The notes under the pieces were generated by a model, which searched no databases, had not been told where the DNA came from, and was given only the letters and a program-made list of their open reading frames with translations. This document shows positions 1-11,225 of a DNA stretch of 64,000 nt, in pieces. Position 1 is the stretch's first letter, and each line of letters starts with the position of its first letter. The stretch comes from Camelus bactrianus (Eukaryota > Chordata > Mammalia > Artiodactyla > Camelidae): the NCBI RefSeq assembly GCF_048773025.1, contig NC_133565.1, positions 33,604,457 to 33,668,456 of the forward strand, given 5' to 3'. The translations under genes were made by a program, and so were the position numbers.

Positions 1-89
1 GTGTCCAGGACCAAGGAACTCTTTCTCGAAAAAGAAGCCCCCAGCGGTTTTATTAAGTAAGCCTTCTATCTCAACGCATCTGCTCATTC

Positions 90-680
90 AAAGCTGTATT
101 TGTAAAGGGTGTGCCAATTCCTGTGCCAAACTGGGGATGCAGTGGTGAGCGAGGCAGACCCAGTCCTGCCCCTCATGGGGCTTCCTGTCTAATAGGAAGA
201 CAGACATCAACTGCATTATAACATATATACACATAAAATGGTAGCAGTGGTAAATACTGGAAGACAAAGGAGAGGTGCAGGGTGCTTTGAGAGCCTCTCC
301 CAGGGAACCTATCCTCAACTGGAATCAGGGAAGACTGCCTTATGGAAGTCAGGTGGAGTGAGTAGGGAAGAAAGGAGGCGTTCCAGGTGAGGCCAGAGGC
401 ACAAGTGAGCTTGGTGGAGGAGTAGGGCTGGTGAGGAGGCCGGCCTAGCCGCGTGGAGGCTGATTGCTGGAGAGAACTGGACCTGCGACCAGGTTTGGTG
501 TGGGGTTGTGTTTGGGAGGCTCAGGAGTTTGGGGAACAGGGAAGTGCTGGAAGCAGAGGGGTGATGTGGTCCTGCTGGCTGGAAGTTCCCCGGGTGCCTC
601 GTGCAGCAGGAGCTAGACAGGAAGTTGCTGTCGGTGGGGAGACTGGATGAGTGCGGTGTTCAGGTGGGTGCAGCTGAGGC
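90..680 (+). repeat. Old interspersed repeat of a widespread placental family (name uncertain)
   Basis: The run 'gggatgcagtggtgagcgag', then 'gggcttcctgtctaatagg', a variable middle, and 'aggcgttccaggtgaggcc' follows the order of a very common mammalian repeat that I cannot name with certainty. Related pieces lie at about 34200-34378, 36290-36700, 37400-37600 and 43840-44300. Confidence 0.5.
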
Positions 681-1597
681 TGTGACCAGGACACAGGTTG
701 TGGACACCCTTGGCACAGGGCCTGGGACCCCCAGAGGGTTTGTCATGGCCCTTAGCCCTTCCTCTCTAGTGTTCACTCTTGCTCCCTTTAGAGCAGACAA
801 TTCTTGTTCTTAAGGGGCCGGGCCCAGGAGCCTGGACCCCTGACTTCCGGGTCTCAGCTCAGCTCCTTCCTGTCTCTGGGTCTCAGTTTGCCATCAGCAA
901 GCACAATGAGAAGGGTGGTCTCCACGGTGTCTCCACCCGCTCCCGGCTTCGAGGTTCTATGCTTTCTCTGTTCCATTTCTTTCTCCATTCTCTCTCTCCC
1001 CCTCTCTTTCCTTCTGTGTATATAATTATTTCCCTGCACTCCAAGACAATCCCAAATTACATGTAGGCAAAATGATTATTAAATCTCAGAGAGAAATCAT
1101 AGATTTCAAGACAGTCAAAGCAGAGAGGCAGGTAGCCTGGGGCCTGCCCACCATCTGCCCTCCCCACTGGCCCCGTGAATGAGGCACCAGGGACAGGCAG
1201 CGGGGTTTGTGGACTGACCTGGTCCCTGCATACAGTTTGGGTCCCCATGGTACATCACTCCCCTTTCTGATCCTCATCGAGTGGCTGTGACCTGTCCCAC
1301 CTAATAGGCTGGCCTAGATTTGCCTGTGAGTCTCAACTGTTTGGCTTTTAAAACCTTTTCTCCTGTTCTGTCGGGAGACAACCCTACTATAGGGAACATA
1401 GGTGCCACCCATGTGCTGGGGTTTGAAAGAGCCAATATGTCCCATTATTCTGCCACAAGCATTGGAATTGTCCCCATCACAATGTCATTCCTTCGTGAAG
1501 AACTGACTCCCATCAGCTCTTGGGCCTGGTGCCAGAGGCCTGGCCCTGTGTTAGCACCCATGGGTGCACAGTGGATACTGGTGGTCTGCATTGTTCT

Positions 1598-1790
1598 ACA
1601 TGCTTTCTGTGCATCAAGTCATTAAAGCCTGACCACAGCCCTATCAAGTAGGTATTACTAGAATTCTCCTTTGATGAAGAAACTTTAGGCCCAGAGAAGT
1701 TGAGTAACTTGGCTAACGTCACACAGCCTCTAGGTGGTAAAGCCAGGGCTGGACCTCAGGTCTGGCTCCAGAGCCCCGGTTCTTAAGTGC
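1598..1790 (-). repeat. MIR SINE
   Basis: Contains the antisense MIR core: a degraded 'atgaagaaactttaggcccagagaag', then 'agtaacttgg', 'cacacagcct' and an old tRNA-head remnant near 1750-1790. The tRNA-like head points to the - strand. Confidence 0.8.
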
Positions 1791-2408
1791 TTGGCTGTGC
1801 TGACTCTGCAGTTAAAGCACATTCCTATCTGTCAGATCCCTGGGGCCTGATGAGCAGAGGCGCATCCCCCTGTTTCACAGGGGAAGGAACAAGACATGAG
1901 AGAGGGAACTTACCTGCCTCTCAGGCCTCCAACCAAGATAGGGCAGACTTGGGACTTGACCCATACCACCCTCTCTTCCTCCCCTCCACACTCCAAGGAT
2001 GGGACCAGAGAGGGACATTCTAATGGAGAAGAGGAAGGGCCCAAACGTGAATGCCTCCTGAGCAGGTGGCCGGCAAGGGCTTCTTGGGCAGGGTGGGTGT
2101 GTATCCAGGCCTGAAGGCTCTGGGGCTCCTGCTCCGTGAACCCTGCACCTTCCTCCCAGGGGACTGGGAGCCCAGCTTCAGGCCTGGCCTGCCCTCAGCC
2201 AACCCTGTGAGCTCACAGCCGAGTCCTTAAACTCCAGATTACCACTGAGGTCCTCCCACCCTCAAAGCAGCGGACTCTCAGCTGCTCTGCTTGATCAGGG
2301 GAGTCTGATTAGAGGGTGTGGCTGTCTCAGAGGCTCAGGGCCTCTTCTGAGGGCAGCAAGGCCCTAGGCTCCTATTTCTTCACAGCTTAAGTCCGCAGTC
2401 CCCTCGGC

Positions 2409-2575
2409 CAGTGGTTCTCAGTCTGTCCTTGCACCACCAGCAGCGGCAGCACCTCGTGGGAGCGTGTTGGATAAGTGCCTCTCCAGCCCCACCAGGCCCA
2501 GGGAATCGGAAACCCCGGGGAGTGGGCTGCTGCGTGCCCCGGGCTGGGAGCCCCTACTCTAGGCCAGGGCTCCCG
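2409..2575 (+). repeat. hAT-type non-autonomous DNA transposon fossil (MER5/MER20 class)
   Basis: Starts with the characteristic 'cagtggttctcag', followed by a diverged body ('gcctctccagccccaccagg', then a 'ggaatcgg' block). The same element type recurs at 18530-18655. The exact subfamily is uncertain. Confidence 0.55.
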
Positions 2576-2899
2576 CCAGCTTCCAGTGGGGCTTGGGTTA
2601 AGCAAGGGTTTGGGGGGGAATGTGAGCTTCTCTGAGGTGGGGGAGTCATTCTAGGGCAAGGGAGGGCATAAGAAGGGGTGGCCAGACTGGAGGCGGAGCC
2701 CTGTCCTCGTGGCCTGTCCGAGCCCAGAATCACAGCAACTCCCTATGTGCAGTGCTGCAGGGCTGGGGTGGCTGGAACCTCGGCTTCCCTGGGCCTCGGG
2801 CCGTCATCTGTAAACTCAGGAGGTGATGATCTTGTGAGTGGAAAGCCTGACACGCAGTAGGTGCTCAGAGATGGGAGATGATGTCGCTTTTATACCAGT

Positions 2900-3095
2900 G
2901 TCCCCATGAAGCCCTTTAACTGACTTCGCATTGTTCCTCATGAAGCTCTGGTGAGGCTGGCAGGGCTGAGATGACCATACCCACTGGGTGGTGAGTGATG
3001 TTGAAGGCCGGAGAGGTTGTGTGAGTTACTCAAAGACATACAGAGCATTCAGTGTCTCAGCTGAATCAGGACCCCAGGTGTCTTGACTCCCCCAG
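2900..3095 (-). repeat. MIR SINE
   Basis: Antisense MIR order: 'agccctttaactgacttcgc', 'gaagctctggtgaggctggc', 'gtgtgagttactcaaagaca', then an eroded tRNA-related end. Confidence 0.65.
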
Positions 3096-3254
3096 CTCTG
3101 CCATAGGCCTCAGCCAAGTGTTCCTTCCATCCCTGGTCTGGGGTGGGGGCGGTGGGCATCCCTCGACACTGACATTCCAGAACAGCGTCTCGAGTCACTC
3201 CTGTAAACACAAAGTCCTAGAATCTCAGAGGCAGAAGGAACTTTGGAGATAAGC

Positions 3255-3350
3255 TTGTCACCCAACTCCCCATTTACAGATTGAGAAACAGGCCTAGAGA
3301 GGGAAAATGACCTCCAGTCCACCTGCATCGGAGCCCCGGAGTCCTGACTC
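3255..3350 (-). repeat. MIR-like SINE fragment
   Basis: The core 'ccatttacagattgagaaac' followed by 'aggcctagagagggaaaatg' is the usual antisense MIR core. The adjoining 'tagaatctcagaggcagaag' (from 3218) belongs to a commonly joined old repeat. Confidence 0.65.
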
Positions 3351-4563
3351 AGTAGGTGTCCCACTGAGCTGGACTCCTCCTGACCCGTTGCTTCTGCCCT
3401 TGCTTTGCACTTGCACTGTGGGCCACTCACCACCCCACTCCTTGCCGAACACCTTGCACATCCCTGGACAGCAGTCGTCTTCAGTAAAGGTTTGTTGAAT
3501 TAGGGACTTCATTAGTTAATGAATTAACTGACCGCTCTGACCCCAGGGACAGAGCACTGGACAGGGCCGGGAGCTGGCTCCTGGGCCTGATGACTCACCG
3601 CGTACATCTTCGTCTCTGGGTCTCTTTGTCCCTCTGCTTTGCTTTTGTTGTTTTGCTGGTTTGGATTTTGACCTGAATCTCTACTCCTCCCCTTGCTCTG
3701 TCCTCTCCCTGTGTCTCCGACTGGGTCTCCTTTTCTCTCTCACTGTCTTTGTCACTAATGCATGTGCCGACAGTGGCCTCGGCAAGGGGCTGTCCTGAGG
3801 CAGGGCCGCCTGCAGGGAACAGGGCTTCACTTCCGGCAGGACAGGCGGGCGCAGTGACCTCCGCCACTGAGCTACCCCGAGTGCATTTAATAGGCAGCTC
3901 TGGGCCCAGGATGGATGGTTTCCTTACTGCTTACCAAATAATGCTTGCTTTATTCCCTCCCCAGCAAGCCAGGATTGATCTCCACTCATCAAGGGGCCGG
4001 GAAGGGAGGGGGAGAGGAGGAGGCTCTGGGGCTGTGTCGGGGTGGGGAGATGGAGACCTCTGCGGGGTGGTTGCTGGCCCGCTGCAGGGGCTAGTCCAGG
4101 ATGCTTTAGAAAGCCTGGGCAGTCTGCAGTTACCACACGTCATTTCCTTTCTGAGGGTGGGTCATCCCGCCACTGAATGGACTTGTTGGAGTCTCTTAGC
4201 CCTTTTTAAATGACCCCTGTCAATCAAAAGATCAAGCTCTGAGCACCAGGGCTGCCCCCTAGAACAGCAGCTGGCTTTGGGGGAGAGGGGCTTGTGAATG
4301 GATGGGTGCAGGGCTGGAAGGCAGTCTCCTCCCTCCCCCAGAAGCACTGAGGAGTGGAAAATGAAAATGGCCGGTTCCAGCTCTGTGCACCCTGGTCCGG
4401 TTTGGGCCCTCAACAGGGCAAACCAACCTGTGACCTCAAGTCCAGCTGTGTCCTGTAGGGTCGTCAGCCAGGGGCTCTAGCAGGGTGGGACAGGGTGCAC
4501 TCTCACCTAGGTGATGCTGGCCGCTGCCTGGCCCCTGTCACTCCTCTCCCCTTCCCTGGCCAG

Positions 4564-5283
4564 GTGGTGAGCCAGATCGATAAGCTAACCTCAGACTTCG
4601 ACTTTGAACTGGAGCCGGATGACTGGACCACAGCCACTGTGAGCAGCACCTCCAGCAGCGACAAAGCAGGTGTGGGCGGCCCCTTTGACCTGGGCCACCT
4701 GGACTTCGTGACAGCCGACATCCTCTCGGACAGCTGGGAGTTCTGCTCCTTCCTGGACATCCCCACCCCCTCAGACTCCGTGGACGGCCCCGAGCCTGCC
4801 CGGCCGGGGGCTGGCCCTGACTACCGGCTCATGAACGGCGGCACGCCCATCCCCAACGGGCCCCGGGTGGAGACCCCGGACTCCTCCAGCGAGGAGGCCT
4901 TCAGTGCCGGCCCCCCGAAGGGCCAGCTGCCCCAGCGGACCCCGGGCACGCGGGAGAGGGTGCGCTTCAGCGACAAAGTGCTCTACCATGCTCTGTGCTG
5001 TGACGACGAGGAGGGGGATGGCGTGGAGGAGGCGGCAGAGGAGGAGGCGGGCCTGTCCCCAGAGCCTCCCCACACAGAGGCCCCGGCTGGCGCCCTCAAG
5101 CCCTCCCCGGCTCCCTACAAGCCGAGGCGCTCGCCGCTGACTGGCCGCTGCTCGGGCCCGACCTTGGCCCCCGAGCAGACCCGAAGGGTCACGAGGAACA
5201 GCAGCACCCAAACGGTGTCAGACAAGAGCACTCAGACGGTGCTGCCCTACACGGCCAGACAGAAAGCCAAGGGGAAAAACTAG
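4564..5283 (+). CDS. INSYN1: INSYN1 terminal coding exon (inhibitory synaptic factor 1, C-terminal 239 residues)
   Basis: INSYN1 (C15orf59) is a postsynaptic scaffold component of inhibitory (GABAergic) synapses, linked in the literature to gephyrin and the dystrophin complex. The exon opens in phase 0 right after a CAG acceptor at 4561-4563 with VVSQIDKLTSDFDFEL and closes with TAG at 5281-5283 after QKAKGKN. With the roughly 52 missing N-terminal residues the protein would be about 291 residues, close to the human length I recall (293). The chain looks largely disordered: Ser/Thr- and Pro-rich, with an acidic stretch at about 5002-5058. An RVRF motif (4957-4968) fits the PP1-docking RVxF pattern, and two STQT motifs (5203-5214 and 5227-5238) fit the dynein light chain LC8 pattern. 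The GTGGTGAGCC at the exon start resembles a donor site but lies in frame and is coding. The identification rests on many near-identical peptides recalled from the human protein. Confidence 0.96.
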   Translation: MVSQIDKLTSDFDFELEPDDWTTATVSSTSSSDKAGVGGPFDLGHLDFVTADILSDSWEFCSFLDIPTPSDSVDGPEPARPGAGPDYRLMNGGTPIPNGPRVETPDSSSEEAFSAGPPKGQLPQRTPGTRERVRFSDKVLYHALCCDDEEGDGVEEAAEEEAGLSPEPPHTEAPAGALKPSPAPYKPRRSPLTGRCSGPTLAPEQTRRVTRNSSTQTVSDKSTQTVLPYTARQKAKGKN

Positions 5284-5385
5284 GGGCCCGGGAGGGGCTT
5301 GGGGCTGTGGGCACATAGAGCTATAAATATATATATATTTAAACAAATGCAGTCATAATAAAATTTTAAAATGCTAAGGATCCGG
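5284..5385 (+). other. INSYN1: INSYN1 3' UTR (short form)
   Basis: After the stop codon there is a GC-rich start, then an AT-rich tract with a short TA run and the first AATAAA at 5357-5362. Cleavage is expected about 15-25 bp further on. A longer 3' UTR using a later signal cannot be excluded from sequence alone. Confidence 0.7.
5357..5362 (+). terminator. INSYN1: INSYN1 polyadenylation signal AATAAA
   Basis: Canonical hexamer 74 bp after the stop codon, in an AT-rich context. A second AAAATTTTAAAA stretch follows directly. Confidence 0.75.
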
Positions 5386-6459
5386 CCCCACAGGTCCCAA
5401 AGCTGTCACAGAGCTCATCTTAGGCACAGAGATGCCTGCTCACCTCTTAGGTCTCAGGAGGTGTGGCCAGAACCACCTTCCTTCTCCTGTCAGGGCTCCT
5501 GACAGGAGTGTCCAGAAGTGTGCATATGAGGTGGGGCTCTAACCTGGGACTCCTCGTGCAGGCCCCTGAGCGCCGGGGTGGAATCGGCTGCCGGCCTGGG
5601 CTACGTCCTGAAGGGCTTTCGTCAGGAGGCAGGCTCTCAAGGAGCAGTGTCCAGGGCCAGGGCTGAGAGCCGGCGTGATCTGCAGCCTGCGGTGTGGATT
5701 GAGGGCTTGGGGCTGGCGTCACTCTAGCTGGGCCCAGGATCACTCGCACCCCTGTGCCTTCTCCTCCGAGGCAGACTTTTGCCTCTCCTTCCCAAAGGCA
5801 GACTTACCTGGATGTGTACGAGCCCGCCCTGCCCTGCTTCAGCGGGTAGAGAAGGAGCAAGCGGCTCCTGTGGGCGGGCCTCCGTGCTGGGAAGCTGGGC
5901 CTGCACAGCCCCCAGAGGGCCGGGCTGCGCCGGGTGGAGTCTTGCTTGGAGAGCCTGGGCCACTCCCAGTCCTTTCAGCCCTCATGCTCCTTGCAGTGTC
6001 TCCAATGTCTGAGAATGAGGAGGCACCACTGTCTCTATTTTATAGGCAGGGGACAGATGAGCCAGTCTACAGAAGCCGTCTGATGGGACCAAGAGGCAGA
6101 AAGGGTGGCAAACCACACAGAGACCCCAGCTCTTAGAGACAAGGTGAGGCCCTGTCAACAGGAGGAAAAAAGGGCGGGGAGGAAGCTGGAATTCAAGGCA
6201 GGCCCAGCCTCCCACCCCTTTCTCCTCTGCCCTTCCTGAGGTCCCTTTCACTGCTCCGACCCCTCCCCACCCTCCCCTGCCTCCCATCCCCCAGCTGGGG
6301 CTTGTGTGAGGGAGCTGACATTTATCAGCCACCTAGTATGCACCTGCGCCTGGGCACTGGGCTGCATCTCAGCACTAAATGGCAGATTTAGTTGTGCCCG
6401 GCACATAATAGGTTGCTCAATAATTATTCATTAAGTAAATGGATGAACCACAATCCTTA

Positions 6460-6800
6460 TTTTACAGGTGAGGAAGCTGATGAACAAACAAGGAATTTGT
6501 TCAAAGTTGCACAGCAGGAAACTGGTGGAGCTGGGGGTTCACGCTGCTATTATTATTTACACTACATAAAAGCTGCTGTTCGTGGAATACCTATTACTTG
6601 ATGCATTAGTCACTTTATGTAAATTATCTTACCTACTTTACAGCAACCCTCCAAGTCCCTGAGACTATTACCATTTTACAAATGAGAAAACTGAGGCCCA
6701 GAGAGGTGTATCCTTCCCCAAATAGCCAGCTCTGAAATGCAGAAATGGGATCTGGATCTTGACTTCGCCATGCTTCCCACACTCCTGGCTTCAGGGTATC
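6460..6800 (-). repeat. Two adjacent MIR SINE fragments
   Basis: Two antisense cores occur in series: 'ttattttacaggtgaggaag' at about 6458 and 'cattttacaaatgagaaaac' with 'tgaggcccagagagg' at 6672-6706. The 'gtgcccggcacataataggt' just upstream (6394) looks like an L2 or MIR 3' end. Confidence 0.75.
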
Positions 6801-9357
6801 TGGAACCCCCGGGAGTAGAAGCACTGCCAGAGCACGGATTTCCCTCGGCACAGCTGACCAGCACTCATCTGGGCCAGGCCCCGCTTCCTCCAGCCCAGGC
6901 CGCAGGCCCCCAGAAGCAAGACTTCTAAAACCAGTGGGTCTGGGTCACTGACTAGGTGACCAGCAGAAAACAGCTCCAGGTCCAAAGTGTCCTTTTCCCC
7001 TTCTGATGTCTCCCCAGAGCCAGGAAGACGACGCTGTCCTCAGCCCAATAAATGTCCAGCCCCTCTCTGGTCTGGGCTGAACTGGCATTAGTTCGGGGCT
7101 GGAGTATCTGGGAAAGGCTTTGGGGGGTGGGGGTGGGGGGGAGGAGGGATTTGAAATGGAATTCATTTGCAATGGGGTAGAACTTGGTCACTTGGAAGTG
7201 GGAACGAAGGACATTGGGGTCAGGCGGAACTTTACAAAGATGGCTGGGGTGGCCTTCAGGGGACAGCAGAGAGGGGCCTTGCTGCAACAGAGGATGCACG
7301 TTGGTGCAAAGTGAGAAAGATATGCAGTGAGGGCCTAGAGAGCCCCGTGGCGCCCTCAGACCCACTCCTTCCTCTTGACTGCGGGAGGAGGAATCGGGGT
7401 TTCCCGGCTAGTCTGAGACCAGGAGAAGAGACTTAAGAATGTGTTATCCAGGAGGGACCATCATGATAGGGCCCCGCTGCACTGAATAGGGAAGAACATC
7501 ACACGATCAGCACACTGGTAAGTCAAACAGACATGCCAAAGCCCCAGTGTGTCACACAAGGAGGTTAAACGCCCCTCCCACGAGGCATTCTCCCAGAACC
7601 TTTCCCCCCATGGGGTGGGGGTGGGGGCACTGGGACTGCACCGCCCCATTACAGGTGAGCCAGCGGAGATCCTGATGAGCCCTGACTCTGCCCACCTGCC
7701 TGCCCTGCCCTCCACTACACACGGTTGCGTAGCCGCCATCACCACCCAGCCCTCCCACCTTCCTGTCCCCACACGTGTCAGCCGAGGAGACCAAAGTGGG
7801 TGACCTCGGGCCCGTGCTGTCCACACCCTGGGCCCATGCCTGATGAGATCTGACGCCCTGCCAGGAACGCTCAGGCTCACGCACCTGCCTGCGGCTCTCA
7901 GTTCCCTGTTTGGGCTGCTCCCTCTCCTGTCCCTGCTGGGACGTGCAGGGACTGGAAGCTTCCCCGGGGGCACAGTAGGTGGTGCAGACCCAGCAGGGCA
8001 TCCTTCACGCCACCACCTTCTTAGAAGCGCTCCGGACACCAGCTCACCTGCCTTCTCTCTACTTGACCCATCCTCCACCCCCACGGAGGTAAGCCTGGCC
8101 AGGGGTCATTACAAGGCACAGCCTGTGGAGGAAGTGTGGTAGGAGGCCTGGGGTCCTGATTTTTATGGGATTTCTTTGTGGCCAGTGGTAGGGCCTTTCC
8201 AGGAGACCCCTGTAGGGACAGAATTTTCCCTGAGCCGAGGAGTAGACCGTGCTGGCGTCCCTTTGGAGAGGTTGGGGAGAAAAAGAGTTCACTGGTGACC
8301 CAGGAGTGCAGAGGGAGGGCCCAAACCCTGGCGCCTGCTCTTCGCCAGCAGTCTTGGCACCATCCCTCCCCTTTGCCCCCAAGATTGACCACTCCCTCAG
8401 GGGACAGTGTTTGGAGGAGGTACACTTGCCCCAGGGACCCAGGGTGAGTGTGGAGAGTTAAATCCATAAGACCAACAATGAGAAAGGATGAGCCTCAGGA
8501 TGTTTGGGGCAGTCTGTGATCCCAGAGGCAGCAAGGGGGCAGGGCAGGAGGTCCCTGGGGGAGAAGCCAGGAGCATGAGGCAGGAGACCAGCCTGAGACC
8601 CCTTTCATGGGTGAGGCACACTGAGTGTCCCTGGTGCCTGAGAATGAGGTGCTGCCCTCTTAGGATGGACTTCACTCCAGGCCTGCCGTTTAGGGTGTGT
8701 GCCCAGACATGGAGTCCAGTCTTGCCCACTCAGCATCTGGGTCTCCCTTGGGGTCCTGCCTCCCCCAAAGGAAGGCCCCATCCAGGCCCTTCCCTCTGGC
8801 TGCCTCATAGAAGAGCCCCTTGTGCTCGATCGAGCCAGGGGCTGGGGGCTTGCCTGCGAAGCTGCTCGTGGTCCTCCTGCCCCACGGCAGGTGGAGGGGG
8901 CCGAGAACTTCTCCAGCCCAGACACACCCCTCTCCGGCCTCGCTGACCCTACTTGCCCTCCAGTTGCTTGGGTGCTTCTCTTTTTCACATCCAGACATTG
9001 CAAATGGGTGGCCTGCAAACTTGTTTGCTTCTCACATATAATTTTGTTTTAAAGAGGATATCACATAAAAACACAGATTTCATGTTTCTTGGGAAAATCC
9101 TCTCAATTTTGTGCAAAAAAACTGTCTCTAAAAAAATCAATTGATCTGACAACATTGGGCTTCTACCCCACACAGAAACAGTCAGCAGAAACTGAAAAGC
9201 AAGGCCCCTCCAGGTGGGGTGGGCATCACCAGCAACCCCCAGGGGCCCTCATACATTTACAGTGGCTCCTGCAAGCAGTCTGATTCCTCTGTTGATATGA
9301 CCTGTCCCCAATTCATCTTTCAACATGCCATCCCTCCCTTCTGCCCGTGCAAGTCTT

Positions 9358-9527
9358 TTTTTTTTTTTAATTTACTTTATTTTTTATTTTATTTATTTTT
9401 TGAAGGGAAGAGGTAATTAGGTTTACTTATTTATTATTTATTTATTTACATGGAAGTACCGGGGATTGAACCTAGGACCTCATGCATGCTAGGCATGCAT
9501 TCTACCACTGAGCTATACCCTCCCCAC
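9358..9527 (-). repeat. tRNA-derived SINE, camelid VIC-1 type
   Basis: Read on the - strand, the element begins 'ggggagggtatagctcagtg', carrying a pol III A box (TAGCTCAGTGG). It continues through a B box (GGTTCAATCCCC) into a tail of TAAATAAATA repeats and a terminal A-rich stretch. It is flanked by perfect 10-bp direct repeats, TGCAAGTCTT at 9348-9357 and 9528-9537, which is a target-site duplication. The tRNA part is intact enough to look young. It is a SINE head and not a tRNA gene, because the anticodon arm and 3' half are not tRNA-like. The family name is from memory. Confidence 0.88.
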
Positions 9528-9589
9528 TGCAAGTCTTAAACATACCTTCCTTCCACCTTCATAACTGCACTGAGATGGATTTTCCCCAC

Positions 9590-9712
9590 TGGAGCCTCTC
9601 CTCCAGTGGATTGCAAGCCCCTTGAGGGCAGGAATCATCAGTGTGCTTCCAGGAGCTGGCACAGGGTTGGCACACAGTAGGTTCTCAGTGAATGTACATT
9701 GAATGAACATGC
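9590..9712 (+). repeat. L2 LINE 3' end
   Basis: Holds the conserved L2 terminal order: 'gcaagccccttgagggcagg', then 'ggcacacagtaggttctcag' and 'tgaatgtacattgaatgaac'. Confidence 0.8.
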
Positions 9713-10834
9713 CTCAAGCTCAGGCGCTCGGTAGGCCTCCATTGCCCTCAGGACCTAAATCCCTCTTCAGGTCCACAGTGGGGGCCTTGAGCCCCAAAGT
9801 CCTCCCAGAAGGAGGGGGTGTCATTCTGGGTCTTGAAGGAGCCAAAGGGCAAGAAGGGCACTTTGCCTGACCCTCCGGCTCTTCAAGGCACCAACCTCTG
9901 CTGGAAGCACTGAAGCATCCACTCAGTTTTGTTTTGCTTTGTTTGCTTTTTAATTTAAAGGCATCATTGCAAGACTGAGGGATGAATTCATGCTTTTCAA
10001 TAAAGGAATCTTCAAATCAAATAGCCCTTGTAGCTGTTGCATCAATCCACTGGAGCACTAGCCACAGAGATAACTCGTTCATGAAATAACGGAGTGAGGA
10101 TGGGACATTGTGAGATGTCAGTTAAGTGAATTTTTGCTTCATCAAGTGCCTTTCCCCCATAACATTTATACATTCTGAAGGCCCAGTGGATGCCAGGGAG
10201 GGATGGGCTTGGCTAGCCTGGCTTACCAGGTCTTCTCATTTCTCTCCTAAGTAAGACCCTGCTGGGATGCGGCTGTGGGAGAGCCTGGGGTCAGACCTCC
10301 CTCCTGGAGGCCCAGCAGAGCGCACCTGGACCCAGGCTGTCATTATATATTGCTCCCCTCGCATCTGGCTGCCCGGAAGCTCCGGGTTTGCAGTGAGAGC
10401 CCCCTTCACTATGGAGAATGGAGCTTCATGTCCTAGGACACCTTCCTCTCCTCCCCCACCTCCCACCCCCCAACTCCTCCTAGTCCTCCTCGATTCGCAA
10501 GTGCAAGGCAAGCATTGCCCGGTCTTCCTTCAAGAGGAAGCCGACACTTCTCTGCTTTTTTAAGGTGTGAGCTCTGGGCTGCGGACAGAACAATGGCGAA
10601 CGGCTGTGTGGAGTGAATCACTCTCTCACCGGATCGCCCCTGTCAGCAGTGGCACCCCTAGGATGGCTGGATGAGGTAGGGGCTCAGCTGCGGGGCAGGT
10701 TCAGTCTACATTAGGAATTAGGGCTCAGGGAGAGGCCAAGGAGGGGACACAGTCAGGGCAAGGGAGGGGCTCAGCCTGCTCTCCTTGACTCAGCGCCCCG
10801 ATCTCCAGTGTAAACCATCCTTCACATACAAAAA

Positions 10835-11125
10835 TGCAAAACAACGTGTCCCGCTCCTGTTTTAAAACCTCCCATGAAAAAAAGAAAAAAAAAAAAAACT
10901 TCAGCGGTTCCTCGTGGCCTTTAGGATCACACTTAAGACCCTCCTAGCTTGGTCTCTGCTGGTTCTCTGCCTTCCTGGCCACTCCCATCCACGCAGCTTT
11001 CATTCAAGGCAGGTGAGCTGCTCGCAGTCCCTGAAGTGGCTGCTGCCCTCTGGCCTCTCTGTTCCCAAGGCCACTTCCCCTCCCGGGACTGACTCTGCTT
11101 CCCCTCAGGACTGTGCAGGGCCCTG
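10835..11125 (+). repeat. L2 LINE fragment with an A-rich insert
   Basis: The pieces 'ttaaaacctcccatg' and 'ttcctcgtggcctttaggat' are neighbouring L2 sequence. They are separated by an A-rich run at 10876-10899. Confidence 0.65.
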
Positions 11126-11129
11126 AAGC

Positions 11130-11225
11130 TCCAGCTCTAGCGCTGAGCAAAGCCGGGTTTGATCCCTGATTTATCACTTGCTGACTGTGGGACTTGGGGC
11201 AAGTAGCTTAGCCTCATCTGAGCAC
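11130..11225 (+). repeat. MIR SINE fragment
   Basis: The stretch 'gggtttgatccctgatttat' followed by 'cacttgctgactgtgggact' and 'ggggcaagtagcttagcctc' is the sense MIR tRNA-core junction. Confidence 0.7.

Larger units (their letters stand above)
1..4563 (+). other. INSYN1: INSYN1 intron (partial) upstream of the terminal coding exon
   Basis: This stretch holds no coding exon that I recognise. The expected INSYN1 N-terminal exon (about 52 residues, a helical segment rich in E, R and K) is absent, so it must lie beyond the left edge. The intron ends in a good acceptor, a pyrimidine-rich tract followed by CAG at 4561-4563. It contains interspersed-repeat fossils, listed separately: a widespread old repeat at about 90-680, MIR copies at 1598-1790, 2900-3095 and 3255-3350, and a hAT-type DNA fossil at 2409-2575. 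Assigning it as intron is inference from the phase-0 exon that follows. Confidence 0.8.

Noticed and set aside
4771-5211. 146-codon open frame antisense to INSYN1
   Set aside because: Shadow of the GC-rich coding exon on the other strand.
7461-8084. 207-codon open frame on the - strand
   Set aside because: No recognisable domain, no splice or regulatory context, GC-rich sequence and no known gene here by human order. Chance open frame.
9458-9527. tRNA gene on the - strand
   Set aside because: A and B boxes are present, but the sequence runs into a TAAATA-type tail, has a target-site duplication and lacks a tRNA 3' half. It is a SINE head.
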